This document shows positions 53,514 to 63,145 of a DNA stretch of 64,000 nt, piece by piece. Source of the DNA: JBEKCP01 sp049509515 (GTDB lineage: Bacteria; Planctomycetota; Planctomycetia; Pirellulales; Thermoguttaceae); assembly GCA_049509515.1 (NCBI GenBank), contig JBEKZV010000027.1, forward strand, positions 1-64,000, given 5' to 3'. Numbering within the stretch: the first letter of the stretch is position 1; each line of letters starts with the position of its first letter. The notes below the pieces were generated by a model. It worked only from the letters and a program-made list of their open reading frames with translations, was not told the DNA's origin and ran no database searches. Position numbers and translations under genes: made by a program.

Positions 53514-56500
53514 TTACTTCCTGAGGGCTTCGATCGCATCGTTGACCTTGGCTCGGAAGGCTTGCCAGTCGTCGGCGCCGAACAACGCGTCGTGGTCGCG
53601 CTGCCCGAGTTTGAACGAGGCCATGCGGTCCTTAATGAGTTTCGCGGCGGCCTGGGCGGCGGGGCTGCCGGCCTTCTCCTTCGCCAGGCGCTGGAGAGTC
53701 AGCAGGCGGCGGTAGTCGCCCAGGCCCTCCCGGTTCAACTCGAAGACGACCGCCGGGATCAACTGCCCATCGGGGCCGACATTGCACCAGCAAAACTCGT
53801 CTTCGCGGCAGTCCAGAGCGTAGTAAGGGTCGCCGCCCGTGGCGTTCCAATACCAGTCGATGCGAAACTTCAGCCCGAATTCCTTGGCGGCTTTGTACAT
53901 GTAGTCGCCGAAGGTCCAGCGGTCGCCGGCGTTGTAAAAGGCCCAGTCGCCACCGGCGTCGTGAATGGCCTTGACGGATTCCTCGCTGTGCCCGTTCAGG
54001 TTGGCGATGTGAAGGGCTTTGGCCAGACGGAGATGATCCTTATCCTTAACGTCATCGACACTTGTGGCGCCGGTAAACAGCGGCGGGCCTTTGGGAAACG
54101 CCTTGCGATAGGCCTCGGCATTGGCGATTGAGGCCGTCAGGCCCTGGTCTCGCGGCTCATCGCAAAGGTTCACGTAATAGGGAATCCAGCCCTTCTCCTT
54201 GGCGCGTTTGTCGACGGCGGTGTAAATGGTCTTGAGGAACTGGCTGTAATCGTTGAAGCCGCTGGACCGCATCTTCTCGGTGTCGATCTGATAGGCATTG
54301 TACCCGCCGACCATGCTGCCGTAGTACATCACCGCCTTGAAGCCCAGCTCCTTGGCGGTGGCCATCAGCTTGTCCGTGCGATCCACCCAGGGGAAACCGA
54401 GATTCGCCGTGCCGTCCTTCTCGATGCCGCTGAACCAGAGCATGACGCCGCTGCTGAATAGAGTGAACCCATACTCGCGGATCTTCTTCAGCGACGTGAC
54501 ATTGGCGGGGTCGGAGAAAGGAACCTCGTACCCCCACGGCCCGGCCGGAATGTCCAGTTCATCGAGCGTTCCAGCCCGGACGCGTAACGCAACCGGGACT
54601 TGGCATCCGCCGCCTTTCTTGGCCTTGACGGTCAGCGCGCCCTGGTAAAGCCCGGCGCGGGCGCCGGCGGGAACCTTCGCCGTCAGCCAGAACCGCCGGA
54701 CGATGTCCTTGGGCATGTCGACCGTATGGCTGGGCATCACGTACCTGGGGACGATCGAATAGATGGCACCGTCCAACGTCAGGCGACCAAGCCGATAGGA
54801 AACGTAGCCGACATCGATGGCTGAGGCGGGGATGGTCCCACCCGGGCCGGCCAGGTCGCCGATCGTCACGGACACCTTGCCCAGGTCCCGCAAGGGGGAT
54901 ACCGCCAGCGTCATCGGGGCGTATTCACCGGCGAACGCATCAGCGGCAACGGTCCTGCCGAGATCCTCCTTCAGCGGCGTGTCGTTATAGTAGACCTCCT
55001 TCATCAAGTCGCGGACGAATGTCACGTAGCCCCGCTGCTTCTCGGCCTGCGAAGGCACCAGCGGATCGCCCGCGGCTGGATGAAGGGATCGCTTAAACTG
55101 CGTATCGAACTCGAAGCGGCGGTCCTCCACGACAGACCGCAGGAACCTTTCGCCTTGCGGCAGCCTATCCAGCGGGAAGACGACCAGGGCCGACGGCGCG
55201 TTGCCATTGCCCTTGCCCGCGAAGCCCAGTCGCAACTGCCCATCGGTCACCTGCACGTCGAAGATCTTCTCTTCGTACGATTTCTCGTACTTGTCGAAGA
55301 CGTTGTCCGTGGGCAGATCATCTTGGTAGAAATGCTTGAAGAACCTCTTTTTCCGGGCCGCGTCGTCGAGAACCTCATCGACCACGGGCTTGCCTTGGGC
55401 CAGGATTGTCCGCGTCTCGTACTCCTGGCGATCACCCCAGAACCCCGGCGGGACGTTGACGTTCAGAAACACCCGGTACCTGCCGTTGGGCACGTCGACG
55501 AGGAACTCCCCGCTGTCGATGTAGAAGTAGGCCTCATACAGCGAATCCGGCTCGAGGATCCGCGGATAACCCTGCGGCCGGGTCTTGGTGTTCTTCAGGC
55601 CGTAGCCTTTGATCTCCGAGTAAATGCTGCTCGGGAAGACGGGCGTGAAGCCGTTCATTACGGGAGTGGAGCTGTCGGACTGGAAGTCGAAGGCGAAGAG
55701 GCCGTCGAAATGCGTGTCCTCCTTGGGCACGGCCCGCTCGAGCCGAACGTTGCTGATCAAGAGCGGTGCCGCGGGTTTCTCATCGATCATCACGGCGTAC
55801 TTTTTGATCCCGGCCAGGTTCAGGCGTTGTCCCCCCGAGGATTTCTCGCCCACGCACATCTTGCCGATGGGGATGGTGATCGTGCTGAGGCCCGGCGGAA
55901 TCGTCGTCTGGTACTGTCCTCGCGTCCAGTAGTCAACGGTCGCCAGGTCGTAGAATTCAAAGTAAACCCTCAGTCCGTTCTTCGCGGCGGTGTACAGGTC
56001 CATCCGCAGGTAGTCGTAACCGCTCCAGTTCTGGTCGCCGGCCCAGATGTCGTAGGATTTGTCGAGCCGCGACGCCTTGACGCCCTTGGCGCCCGGCAGG
56101 TCCACGATCGGCGAGGGCTTGTCGGAATCGCCGACGTTAAATGGGTTCTTGTTCTGGAAGTCGGCGAGGAGCTTGATTGCCGGCCCGGCAGACGCCGCTG
56201 CGGCGACCGCCGCCTTTTTGGCCGAGAGGTCCGCGCCGCAGACGTAGCAGGTCTTCCAGGCCGCCATGTTGCGGGCCGTACATCGGGGACAGCGCATGGC
56301 TGTGCCATCCAGCTTGCCTGGCGGAACAAGAGGTGATTCCTCCTTCTCGAACACCGGCTTGGGCGTCAACGGCACGTCGTCACCCACCTTCTCCAGTGTG
56401 ACGTCGTCGATCCATAGGTAGCCGGGGGCGAAGAGACCGAAGGAGGGCCCCATCACCTTCTTCTTCGTCGTGACCGCGCCGACGTAGGTGATCTTGGTCC

Positions 56501-56903
56501 AGCCGAAGGTTCCGTTCTTGTCGAGGTTGATGTAGTGCTCATCGAACATCAACTCCGTGGTGGCCCGCCACTGGCCCAGACCGATGTCGAACCCACGGAG
56601 GTAGGCCGTGGTGCGGTATCTGCCGGGCTCCAGCGTGCGCTCCTGCCATAGGCGCATCTTCGTGGCGGTGCGGCCCACCAGCGCGGCGGAATGCCTTCCG
56701 GAGTGCGCGATGTCGCTGAGGCACACATCGCACTCTCCCTCCCACAAGTGGTGGATCCACTTGGGGATAATCTGCCCTTCGCTCGCCTGAGCGGCGGGAT
56801 CCTCGAACGAGGGATTCACGACCAGATTCTTGTCTTGCGCCGCCACCATGCTCCCCAGCGCCCATAGCGCCGACGTGCCCACAATCCACTGTCGAAGCAT
56901 CAT
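53514..56903 (-). CDS. Large secreted DUF4091/GH123-like glycoside hydrolase
   Basis: The 1129-residue protein has a signal peptide (to MVAAQDK), a jelly-roll domain (NLVVNPSFEDPAAQ) and a four-cysteine zinc ribbon CPRC...CYVC at about 215-235, odd in an exported protein. Two beta-rich domains and a C-terminal TIM barrel follow. The barrel has YYVNLCDEPRDQG, whose Asp-Glu pair matches the catalytic pair of GH123/DUF4091 enzymes, plus FRIDWYWNATGGDPYYALDCREDEF. It starts at the ATG pair 56903/56900 behind GGGGAGAATGCGGAA. N-acetylhexosamine release is a family-based guess. Confidence 0.72.
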   Translation of the reverse strand: MMLRQWIVGTSALWALGSMVAAQDKNLVVNPSFEDPAAQASEGQIIPKWIHHLWEGECDVCLSDIAHSGRHSAALVGRTATKMRLWQERTLEPGRYRTTAYLRGFDIGLGQWRATTELMFDEHYINLDKNGTFGWTKITYVGAVTTKKKVMGPSFGLFAPGYLWIDDVTLEKVGDDVPLTPKPVFEKEESPLVPPGKLDGTAMRCPRCTARNMAAWKTCYVCGADLSAKKAAVAAAASAGPAIKLLADFQNKNPFNVGDSDKPSPIVDLPGAKGVKASRLDKSYDIWAGDQNWSGYDYLRMDLYTAAKNGLRVYFEFYDLATVDYWTRGQYQTTIPPGLSTITIPIGKMCVGEKSSGGQRLNLAGIKKYAVMIDEKPAAPLLISNVRLERAVPKEDTHFDGLFAFDFQSDSSTPVMNGFTPVFPSSIYSEIKGYGLKNTKTRPQGYPRILEPDSLYEAYFYIDSGEFLVDVPNGRYRVFLNVNVPPGFWGDRQEYETRTILAQGKPVVDEVLDDAARKKRFFKHFYQDDLPTDNVFDKYEKSYEEKIFDVQVTDGQLRLGFAGKGNGNAPSALVVFPLDRLPQGERFLRSVVEDRRFEFDTQFKRSLHPAAGDPLVPSQAEKQRGYVTFVRDLMKEVYYNDTPLKEDLGRTVAADAFAGEYAPMTLAVSPLRDLGKVSVTIGDLAGPGGTIPASAIDVGYVSYRLGRLTLDGAIYSIVPRYVMPSHTVDMPKDIVRRFWLTAKVPAGARAGLYQGALTVKAKKGGGCQVPVALRVRAGTLDELDIPAGPWGYEVPFSDPANVTSLKKIREYGFTLFSSGVMLWFSGIEKDGTANLGFPWVDRTDKLMATAKELGFKAVMYYGSMVGGYNAYQIDTEKMRSSGFNDYSQFLKTIYTAVDKRAKEKGWIPYYVNLCDEPRDQGLTASIANAEAYRKAFPKGPPLFTGATSVDDVKDKDHLRLAKALHIANLNGHSEESVKAIHDAGGDWAFYNAGDRWTFGDYMYKAAKEFGLKFRIDWYWNATGGDPYYALDCREDEFCWCNVGPDGQLIPAVVFELNREGLGDYRRLLTLQRLAKEKAGSPAAQAAAKLIKDRMASFKLGQRDHDALFGADDWQAFRAKVNDAIEALRK

Positions 56904-57646
56904 TTCCGCATTCTCCCCATCGCGTCCACAACCGCCGCGAATCAGCATTGTACCATTGTAATCCGTTTTCGGGAGTCTGCAACGATTCTTGCGACGCTGA
57001 GATCGGCTGGGGAGCCGTCAGATGCAGGGAGTTCCGGCTGTCTCGGTACTCCCTTAGCCGAAAATTCGTTCTAGCAGTTGCAAACCGGCTGGATGCCGTT
57101 CCACGGCCCAGTACGCCTTCGCAGATCGCAGTCCACATCGAGCGCCACGAAAAAGTCAAGCAGTCAAGCAGGTCGGGTGCCCCGTTCTTGACGACCGCGA
57201 TCCACCGCTATTCACCCGCGTCACCCGCCGAACATGAGCTAAGCCCGCTCCGTCAGTGCCACCTGCGGCAGGTCGCCGTGTCGGCAACTACGGTAGCTGC
57301 GTCGATCGATGTGGCCGACGCACGCCAGCGGCCAACTTGGGCAACGCCTCCGCCACCAACGCCTCGGCCTGCGGACGGCTCTGAAGCTTCCCCTGCGGCA
57401 TGAACAGGTCCAACGTCTGCCGCACCTTTTTCCACGCCTCCCCGCTCGCCCTTGTGCGTCACCGGTCATCGCCAATGCCTAACGTGGCCTACCGATTGGC
57501 CAGGTAATCCGGGAGATTCGCCTGCCAGGTGAGCCGCACCTGGAATCACAAATCGCAGGTGCCAGATCGTTAATGTGAATGGGCAATCGGGCTGCGGGCG
57601 CAAGCCCGCGCCGTGCTCTTTGTGATTGCCGTTTCTCGGCCCGGGT
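56904..57646. other. Intergenic region with repeats and a hairpin
   Basis: About 740 bp without a gene. GTCAAGCA is directly repeated near 57150. GTGTCGGCAACTACGG... and ATGTGGCCGACGCACGCC (57280-57330) are pieces of the REP family. GCGGGC-GCAA-GCCCGC (57594-57609) is a perfect hairpin 38 bp past the NHL-SGNH stop and could end its transcript. Confidence 0.45.
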
Positions 57647-59359
57647 CTACTTCTCGCTCTTGCGGTCCTCCTGGCACTGGTCCCAGGCGGCCTTCTGCAG
57701 AATCGCGGCCTCGTCCTTGGTGATGGGCGTCTTGTCCAGGCCCTGCGAGTAGACGGGCATGCCGACGGGGCTACAGTCGGTCAGGGCGGCCAATATCACG
57801 CAGGCGTTGATGTAGTAGCCCTTGACGCTGGGGTGGGCCCGGTCGGTGTACCAGAAGTCCAGCTTGGGCTCCTTGGCCCAGGCCTTCGTCCAGGACATGC
57901 CGCAGCCTGCCACGCGGCCGGCGACCTTCTTGGCCATCGCGGCCGCATCCGTGTACATCGCGCCGGCCCTGGCCTTGGCTTGCTCGATCTCACCCGTGGC
58001 GACGAATAGGATCTTCGCGCCGGCCTTCTTGGCCGCGTCGGCGAACTTGGGCATGTACTCCGCGAACGTAGCGCCCCCGCCGTAGCTGTAGACGATCTCG
58101 TGGACGACCACCCAGTCCCAGCCGCCGGCCGCGATCCGCTTGCGGGCCAGCCCGTCATCCCAGAACCCCTTGGTGCCGACGCCGCCGACAACGATCTCGT
58201 CGGCCAGGATCACCGGAACGTTCTTGTCGGTCGTCGCCCGCGTCATCTCCTCAATGATCTCCGCTATGTCGCTTACGCAGCGGAACTGGCTGTTGCCGAT
58301 GAAAAGTACCCTGAGCGTCTTGCGGCCCACCGGGGCGCCGACGTCGGACTTGACCGGCTTGATAATCGTGCCCTCGTCGTTGGGCTTGGGGGCTCTAGCA
58401 ATGGCGTAGAAGTCCTTGGGCATCTCGACGACATTCATCTTCGCGCCGGTCTTGAGGCTGTAGCGCTGGAACATCTCAGTGGGATGGCTGCGGTGCAACA
58501 GCATCTCGCCGTTGGAGACGCAGATGCCCCATAGGTAGTTCTTATCGGTGGGCTTGAGGTCGTCGGTGAAGGCCAGTTTGACATCCTCCATCGGCTTGCC
58601 CCCGGCGTCATATCGCTTGACCACACCAGCGGTCTTCTCCAGCACGTAGAGAATGCCGTTTTCGTCCACGTCGAACCCGCCATAGCCCCAGAACAGGCCG
58701 CTGCCGGCGTCAAGGGTGCCCTCGCTCTTCACCTCCCAGAGCTTCTTGCAGGTAGACTTCCAGCTCTTGGGGTCGAACCGGCAGCAGCGGACCAGCGGGG
58801 CGCGGTTGACCACATAGATGGTGTTGGTCCTCTCGCAGACGTGGAAGTGGGCCAACTCGCCCTTATCGTCGGCCGGCTCCCGGGGGATCCGGTAGATGCC
58901 GCAGCGGATGCCGTCGGGGTGGAAGCGGATCACCCTATCCAGCCCCTGGTCCAGGGCGTAGAAGTCGCCGCTGGGGCCGGTGGCAACGCCGGCCGGCGAG
59001 CGGAAGCCCGCGTCGGCGATGATCGTGAACCGGTTGACCACGTTGAAATCCCTGTCAAACAGCGTCACGTTTTTGGTGAAGTGGGCGTAAGCCACTCCGA
59101 TGAGGCCCTGCGAGCTGGCCGCAACACCGGCCACCGAGCTGTTCATCGCGGGCAGGCCAACCATCTTGCTGCCGTCCCGTTCGCACTGGACGATCATGTT
59201 GCCGCAACTGACGTAGACCTTGTTGTCTTGTCCCAGACTGAGCACCACGCCGGCCCCCTCCGTGGCAAACTTGAGCTTGGGCGGCTCGGCGGCAAAGCAC
59301 ATCGCGGCCAGGCAAGGGAGCATTGCACATACCGTCAACAGGGCGATCCTCTTCGTCAT
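57647..59359 (-). CDS. Secreted NHL/propeller protein fused to SGNH-like domain
   Basis: The 570-residue protein has a signal peptide (to CFAAEPP). Residues about 30-330 form a propeller of NHL type (SPAGVATGPSGDFYALDQGLDRVIRFHPDG, GGFDVDENGILYVLEK). Residues 345-560 look like an SGNH hydrolase: VLFIGNSQF (Ser, with GNS in place of GDS), VVVHEIVYS and DRAHPSVKGYY (Asp and His). The start follows AAGGAC. Likely role: deacylation of a glycan, guided by the propeller. This is inferred from the fold only. Confidence 0.65.
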   Translation of the reverse strand: MTKRIALLTVCAMLPCLAAMCFAAEPPKLKFATEGAGVVLSLGQDNKVYVSCGNMIVQCERDGSKMVGLPAMNSSVAGVAASSQGLIGVAYAHFTKNVTLFDRDFNVVNRFTIIADAGFRSPAGVATGPSGDFYALDQGLDRVIRFHPDGIRCGIYRIPREPADDKGELAHFHVCERTNTIYVVNRAPLVRCCRFDPKSWKSTCKKLWEVKSEGTLDAGSGLFWGYGGFDVDENGILYVLEKTAGVVKRYDAGGKPMEDVKLAFTDDLKPTDKNYLWGICVSNGEMLLHRSHPTEMFQRYSLKTGAKMNVVEMPKDFYAIARAPKPNDEGTIIKPVKSDVGAPVGRKTLRVLFIGNSQFRCVSDIAEIIEEMTRATTDKNVPVILADEIVVGGVGTKGFWDDGLARKRIAAGGWDWVVVHEIVYSYGGGATFAEYMPKFADAAKKAGAKILFVATGEIEQAKARAGAMYTDAAAMAKKVAGRVAGCGMSWTKAWAKEPKLDFWYTDRAHPSVKGYYINACVILAALTDCSPVGMPVYSQGLDKTPITKDEAAILQKAAWDQCQEDRKSEK

Positions 59360-59683
59360 GGTCTGCTGTCCTTCATTCCAGGGACTCGTCGGTCACACGC
59401 ACCAGGGCGGACTATGCCGCCCGGCAGTAAGTATAACACGCCAAGAAGCTGCAGCAGGAGGCCCCGCCTCGCTGGCTGCCGGGCCGCGGCCGGCTTGCCG
59501 GCTTTCCCCCGCTTGTGCCGTTTCGACGTGTCGGTCGATGTGTCCGAAACGCACAAGCTAGACGCGTCCGAACGCGTCGGTGGGGGCGACCGACGCAGGT
59601 TAGCTGGTCTCGGTCGTTCCGAGAAAACGGTGGTTTTTTGGAAACCCCATCAAACGTATGACTTGATGAGATGGATCGAAGTG
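59360..59683. other. Intergenic region with REP-like hairpin
   Basis: The longest version of the hairpin family lies here: GTGTCGGTCGATGTGTCCGAAACG (about 59528-59551) followed by the hairpin at 59573-59597. No gene is visible. Confidence 0.45.
59573..59597. repeat. REP-like hairpin, family GCGTCGGT-N7-ACCGACGC (copy 3)
   Basis: CGCGTCGGT-GGGGGCG-ACCGACGCA, with the same loop as the copy at 45.87 kb. Confidence 0.8.
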
Positions 59684-59756
59684 AAACAAGATCGCCGCGC
59701 GCATTGCGAAAGGTCGAGGAGATGAAGAGGCGGAGGCTTCTCCAGGTGGTCGACAC
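59684..59756 (-). pseudogene. 5' remnant of a second DUF4062 gene
   Basis: GTG 59756 begins STTWRSLRLFISSTFRNARGDL, clearly the start of a DUF4062 protein like the gene just upstream (SATWKTVRVFISSTFRDMHAERDHL). The two share an identical 21-base run over FISSTFR. Similarity then fades and the frame runs into repeat DNA. It is most simply the leftover of a tandem paralogue. Confidence 0.65.
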
Positions 59757-59801
59757 GCTTGATCATCTCCAGAACTTCCACCAGATCCTTTTCTTCAGCT
59801 C

Positions 59802-62693
59802 TCAGGTGGACAGCAGTGGTTGCGGCTGGTTTCCAACTGGCAACGTGTCGCCGCTCTCCAGGGTGGCGATGTAGACGTTGTTGACCGCCGCGCCTGCCCA
59901 GGTGCGGCCGGAGGCGTGGGTTACGATGGGCTTGAGGCTTTCCGGGAGCCAGGCGACGGGCTCGCCGCTAGCAACTCGCTCGATAACGGTGTCCGGGCCG
60001 CAGCTCAGGGCGCGCAGTGGCAGGCCAGCGGCGATCGCACAAACGTCCCCGACGCCTTGGATCACTTCCAGACATCTGCCGCTTGCGGCGTCCCACACCC
60101 GCACCTTGTTGTCATCCGAGCCGCCGACGATCCGGCGGCCGTCCGGGCTGTACGATACGCTCAAGACGCGGTATTTACGCGCGCGCAAGACGGCCAGTTG
60201 CGCTGCGCCCAGGTGCAGCGGCGGCGGGCGGTGGCTGCGAAGCCAGGGGAAGTTCGCTTGGGCCTTTTCCTTCTGGCGTCGCCAATGTTCCAGCAAGTCG
60301 TGCAGGCGAGGGCTGGGTCGCTCCCGGGGGCGTAAGGTGGCCGCACCCTGGTTCAAACTACCCTCACCTCCTGCCCCTCTCCCGCGTACGGGCGAGGGGA
60401 GGGAGGAACCATCACCCCCGGGCTCGCGGGCGGTAGAGGGGAGATAGTGTTGGGCGGCGTCGGGGCAGTCGTACCACCAGCAACTGTTCCAGAGGCACTG
60501 GAACAGGCCCTGCGGGTAGTCCTGTGCGTGCCTGGCGATAAAGTGGATGTCGCGCCGCAATGCCTCTTCCAACAGCCGCAGGATGCGCCGTTGAGCGTGG
60601 TCTTCCGGTAACACGGCAATCGCAGCGGAGAATTGCCCAGCCAAGTCGAATACGCGGCTGGCCGTAACATTTGCCTCCAGGTAGAAAAGCGTGGTGAGCG
60701 TCTGTTCCAACGAATCCCACGGTTGGCCCTCGATCTGATGATGCGTCAGCTCCGCCAGACTGCGAGGGTAGTTGCCTGTCCAAGAGCCATCGCCCGCCGG
60801 GTCGCCCTTGCGCTGGAAGTAGGCCGCCAACTCGACGTGACGGGCCTGCTGCGTTTCTGGGGCCTCCACGTAGCGCTGGTGAACCACCTTGGCCAGTTGC
60901 CGGTGGAAGAAGTCGATCAGCCCTTCTTCACCACCGCCGACTGAAGCCCGCGGCTTGAGGTAGAACGCCAAACTGCGGTACAAACGGGACCAGAGGGCCA
61001 TCGGAAAATGCTGTTCGCCAAGTCGCGCCAGCAGGTCCAACAGTTCGCTCTCCAACAGACCGTGCCGGCCGGTGGCCACCAGCGACAGCGAATGCTCGAC
61101 CAGTTCGCGCCCGTGGTCCTGTTCCAGACGCTCCAGCACCGTCTGGAACATGCCGGGCACGTCCGTGGGAAGACGGGCGATAAAATCGGCCAGGCGGTCG
61201 AAACTGCCAAACAGGCGCAGTTCCTCTGCCGCCAAGTGCAGATACAACGCATTGGTCGTTTCGCGTTGGATCGTTTGCTCTGGAGTCGGCTCATGGCGGC
61301 GGCAATAGACGCCCGTCAGGATGTACCCCAACTGGCTGCGGTTCTCGTCCGGCGGCACGGGCTGGCCTTGGGCCATCTGCTGCTTGCGCCACAACCGGTG
61401 CTTGCGGGCCGTGGTCAAGCGCTTGCGGGCTTGTTGCGACTGCCGGGCAATAATAAAGCCCTGGTCCACCAAGCGCAGCGAGGTGACGATCAAGTCCTGC
61501 CGATGCCGGTACTTGCGGCGGGCTGCATCCAGCGTGTCGCCCTCCAGACTACTGACGATCAACCGCAGCCTCGGCGACACCACGGGTGGCAACCAGCCCA
61601 GTTCGTGCGCGCGGTACGTCTCGTCCAATTGGTTCAGCACGTCGATGACCACGACCAAGCGAGACTGTTCGGCAGCCCGCTGGCAGAACCGCCAGAACCG
61701 AACCGGCAGTTCGCTCCAGTCTTCCGGAATCTCATCCTCGAACCCGAACCGCCGGGCCAGCTCCCGGCATAGCCGCAAGAGCATCTGCCGTGGATCGGTG
61801 GAACTCGGCGATGCGCCGACGAAGTGGTAGAGGATGAAGGTGTCGGGCTCCAACCGGCGAAACTGGCTGACGAACTTGGCCAAAAGGGCCGATTTGCCGC
61901 AACCGGGCGTGCCAGTAACGACCAGCGGACCGGCCGTTGCCCCCGAGGCAAACTTGTGCAGCCGGGCCAGCAGATGCCGTTGGCCGATGAACAGCTCCGT
62001 GCGGGTCTCGATAAAGAAATCGTGGTACGCCCGATCGGTATCCAGCGGATCGGGCTCAGGGGCCTCTTCGGGATGCTCGGCTTCGATGGCCGACCACAGG
62101 TCTTCCAGCACCTGCCGGCCGAAGGCATCCAAGTCGTCGTACCGGTAGTTCTCCCGGACCGGAAGCCCGGACGAACGGATGTGGTCCTTCAGCTTCCGCA
62201 ACTTCTCGGCGTGCTCGCGATCCTCGGCGCGAAAGTCGGGCTGCTTTTCCGGCAACAGTGCGTTGATGAACGTCGGGGCTCGGAAGTAGAAGAAGGCGTG
62301 GGTGCGCATCTGAGGGTTGTTCAGCACGCCATGGTAGATCTCCATGGCCGTGATCGAATGGCCCGGCTCGATGCTACGAAACGAGTCGACCTGCTCTTCA
62401 TCGGGGATGTCGTAGCGGGGCGGAATCCAGCCGTATCGCTCTCCCAAGAGCCCGATAAAAAACGGCCGGCAGTCCTCGATTTCGTGCAGACAGATTTCCA
62501 GGGCCTTGCCCCGCTGGGCGTCTTCTTCGGTCACGCCCCAGCACAGGTCAACGTCCACCAAGTGCAGATGCCGCGTGGCGCACCGCTCGCGCAATTCCGG
62601 GAACACCACACGGACCAGATGATCCCGCTCGGCGTGCATGTCGCGAAAGGTCGAGGAGATGAACACGCGGACGGTCTTCCAGGTAGCGGACAT
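59802..62693 (-). CDS. DUF4062 - STAND NTPase - WD40 protein
   Basis: The 963-residue protein has a DUF4062 domain (VFISSTFRDMHAERDHL, WGVTEEDA, FIGLLGERYGWIPP), a fold related to TIR/SLOG-type effector or sensor domains. A STAND NTPase follows with P-loop VVTGTPGCGKSAL (Lys267) and Walker B VVVIDVLNQLDE. Then come helical repeats and only one canonical WD40 repeat (VLSVSYSPDGRRIVGGSDDNKVRVWDAASG) before a degenerate end, although relatives normally carry many. Residues about 763-800 are an in-frame GGRGAGGEG-type repeat insert. The ATG at 62693 follows GCAGGAG. STAND proteins of this build are suspected stress or phage sensors; no function is established here. Confidence 0.75.
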   Translation of the reverse strand: MSATWKTVRVFISSTFRDMHAERDHLVRVVFPELRERCATRHLHLVDVDLCWGVTEEDAQRGKALEICLHEIEDCRPFFIGLLGERYGWIPPRYDIPDEEQVDSFRSIEPGHSITAMEIYHGVLNNPQMRTHAFFYFRAPTFINALLPEKQPDFRAEDREHAEKLRKLKDHIRSSGLPVRENYRYDDLDAFGRQVLEDLWSAIEAEHPEEAPEPDPLDTDRAYHDFFIETRTELFIGQRHLLARLHKFASGATAGPLVVTGTPGCGKSALLAKFVSQFRRLEPDTFILYHFVGASPSSTDPRQMLLRLCRELARRFGFEDEIPEDWSELPVRFWRFCQRAAEQSRLVVVIDVLNQLDETYRAHELGWLPPVVSPRLRLIVSSLEGDTLDAARRKYRHRQDLIVTSLRLVDQGFIIARQSQQARKRLTTARKHRLWRKQQMAQGQPVPPDENRSQLGYILTGVYCRRHEPTPEQTIQRETTNALYLHLAAEELRLFGSFDRLADFIARLPTDVPGMFQTVLERLEQDHGRELVEHSLSLVATGRHGLLESELLDLLARLGEQHFPMALWSRLYRSLAFYLKPRASVGGGEEGLIDFFHRQLAKVVHQRYVEAPETQQARHVELAAYFQRKGDPAGDGSWTGNYPRSLAELTHHQIEGQPWDSLEQTLTTLFYLEANVTASRVFDLAGQFSAAIAVLPEDHAQRRILRLLEEALRRDIHFIARHAQDYPQGLFQCLWNSCWWYDCPDAAQHYLPSTAREPGGDGSSLPSPVRGRGAGGEGSLNQGAATLRPRERPSPRLHDLLEHWRRQKEKAQANFPWLRSHRPPPLHLGAAQLAVLRARKYRVLSVSYSPDGRRIVGGSDDNKVRVWDAASGRCLEVIQGVGDVCAIAAGLPLRALSCGPDTVIERVASGEPVAWLPESLKPIVTHASGRTWAGAAVNNVYIATLESGDTLPVGNQPQPLLST
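60361..60405. repeat. CTCTCCCGCG-type palindromic element inside the DUF4062 gene
   Basis: CCCCTCTCCCGCGTACGGGCGAGGGGAGGG forms an imperfect hairpin. It is related to the intergenic element between lpxK and hldE and is translated as LPSPVRGRGAGGEG. Confidence 0.6.
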
Positions 62694-62739
62694 CGGCAAC
62701 TCCTGCCGGCGAGAGTCTTGTTACTCGCTATTGGTATAA

Positions 62740-62991
62740 CCGCTGCCCAGTCGAACCGCCAGAGCCCCCAGTCTCGGGGATCTTAAGGCGTGGTCCAGTA
62801 TCAAGAGCCTGACCGATGACCAAGTTGCCCTGCTCTGCCAGAACTACCGCCTTTCCAGAAGCAAGGCCGAGCAGGATGCCTACATCTATTCTCTTCAAAA
62901 GCAGGGCTACTCGGACGAGCAACTCCAGGCTGTGAAAGCTGGCGTTGCCGACCTGCTGACCGAAATGGAGGACCAGGGCAACGCCTGCTAA
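62740..62991 (+). pseudogene. 5'-truncated small gene
   Basis: This frame is open from a TAA at 62737 to a TAA at 62989. It encodes a well-behaved protein end (LTDDQVALLCQNYRLSRSKAEQD, YSDEQLQAVKAGVADLLTEMED). It has no ATG, GTG or TTG in the open part before the similarity-like region, so the 5' end seems lost. No family recognised. Confidence 0.4.
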
Positions 62992-63059
62992 TTGGCCTTG
63001 ATCTCACGTCGAGCCAGGCGGCGGATCTCCTCTTTCAGGACGGCGGCAATGTTGGGCAT
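62988..63059 (-). pseudogene. N-terminal fragment of a small helix-turn-helix-type gene
   Basis: The ATG at 63059, behind GGAG, encodes MPNIAAVLKEEIRRLARRE and then stops after 23 residues. This opening is one I associate with small regulator-like proteins of planctomycetes and phages. The stop coincides with the end of the converging fragment at 62991, suggesting a rearrangement junction at about 62990. Confidence 0.4.
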
Positions 63060-63145
63060 GGGGGTGGCTCCAAAGGGACAAGGGGTAATCTGGGTATTAT
63101 ACCCGCCAGTTCTTGGGCTTGTAAATTGCCGCCAGGATTGGTAGT

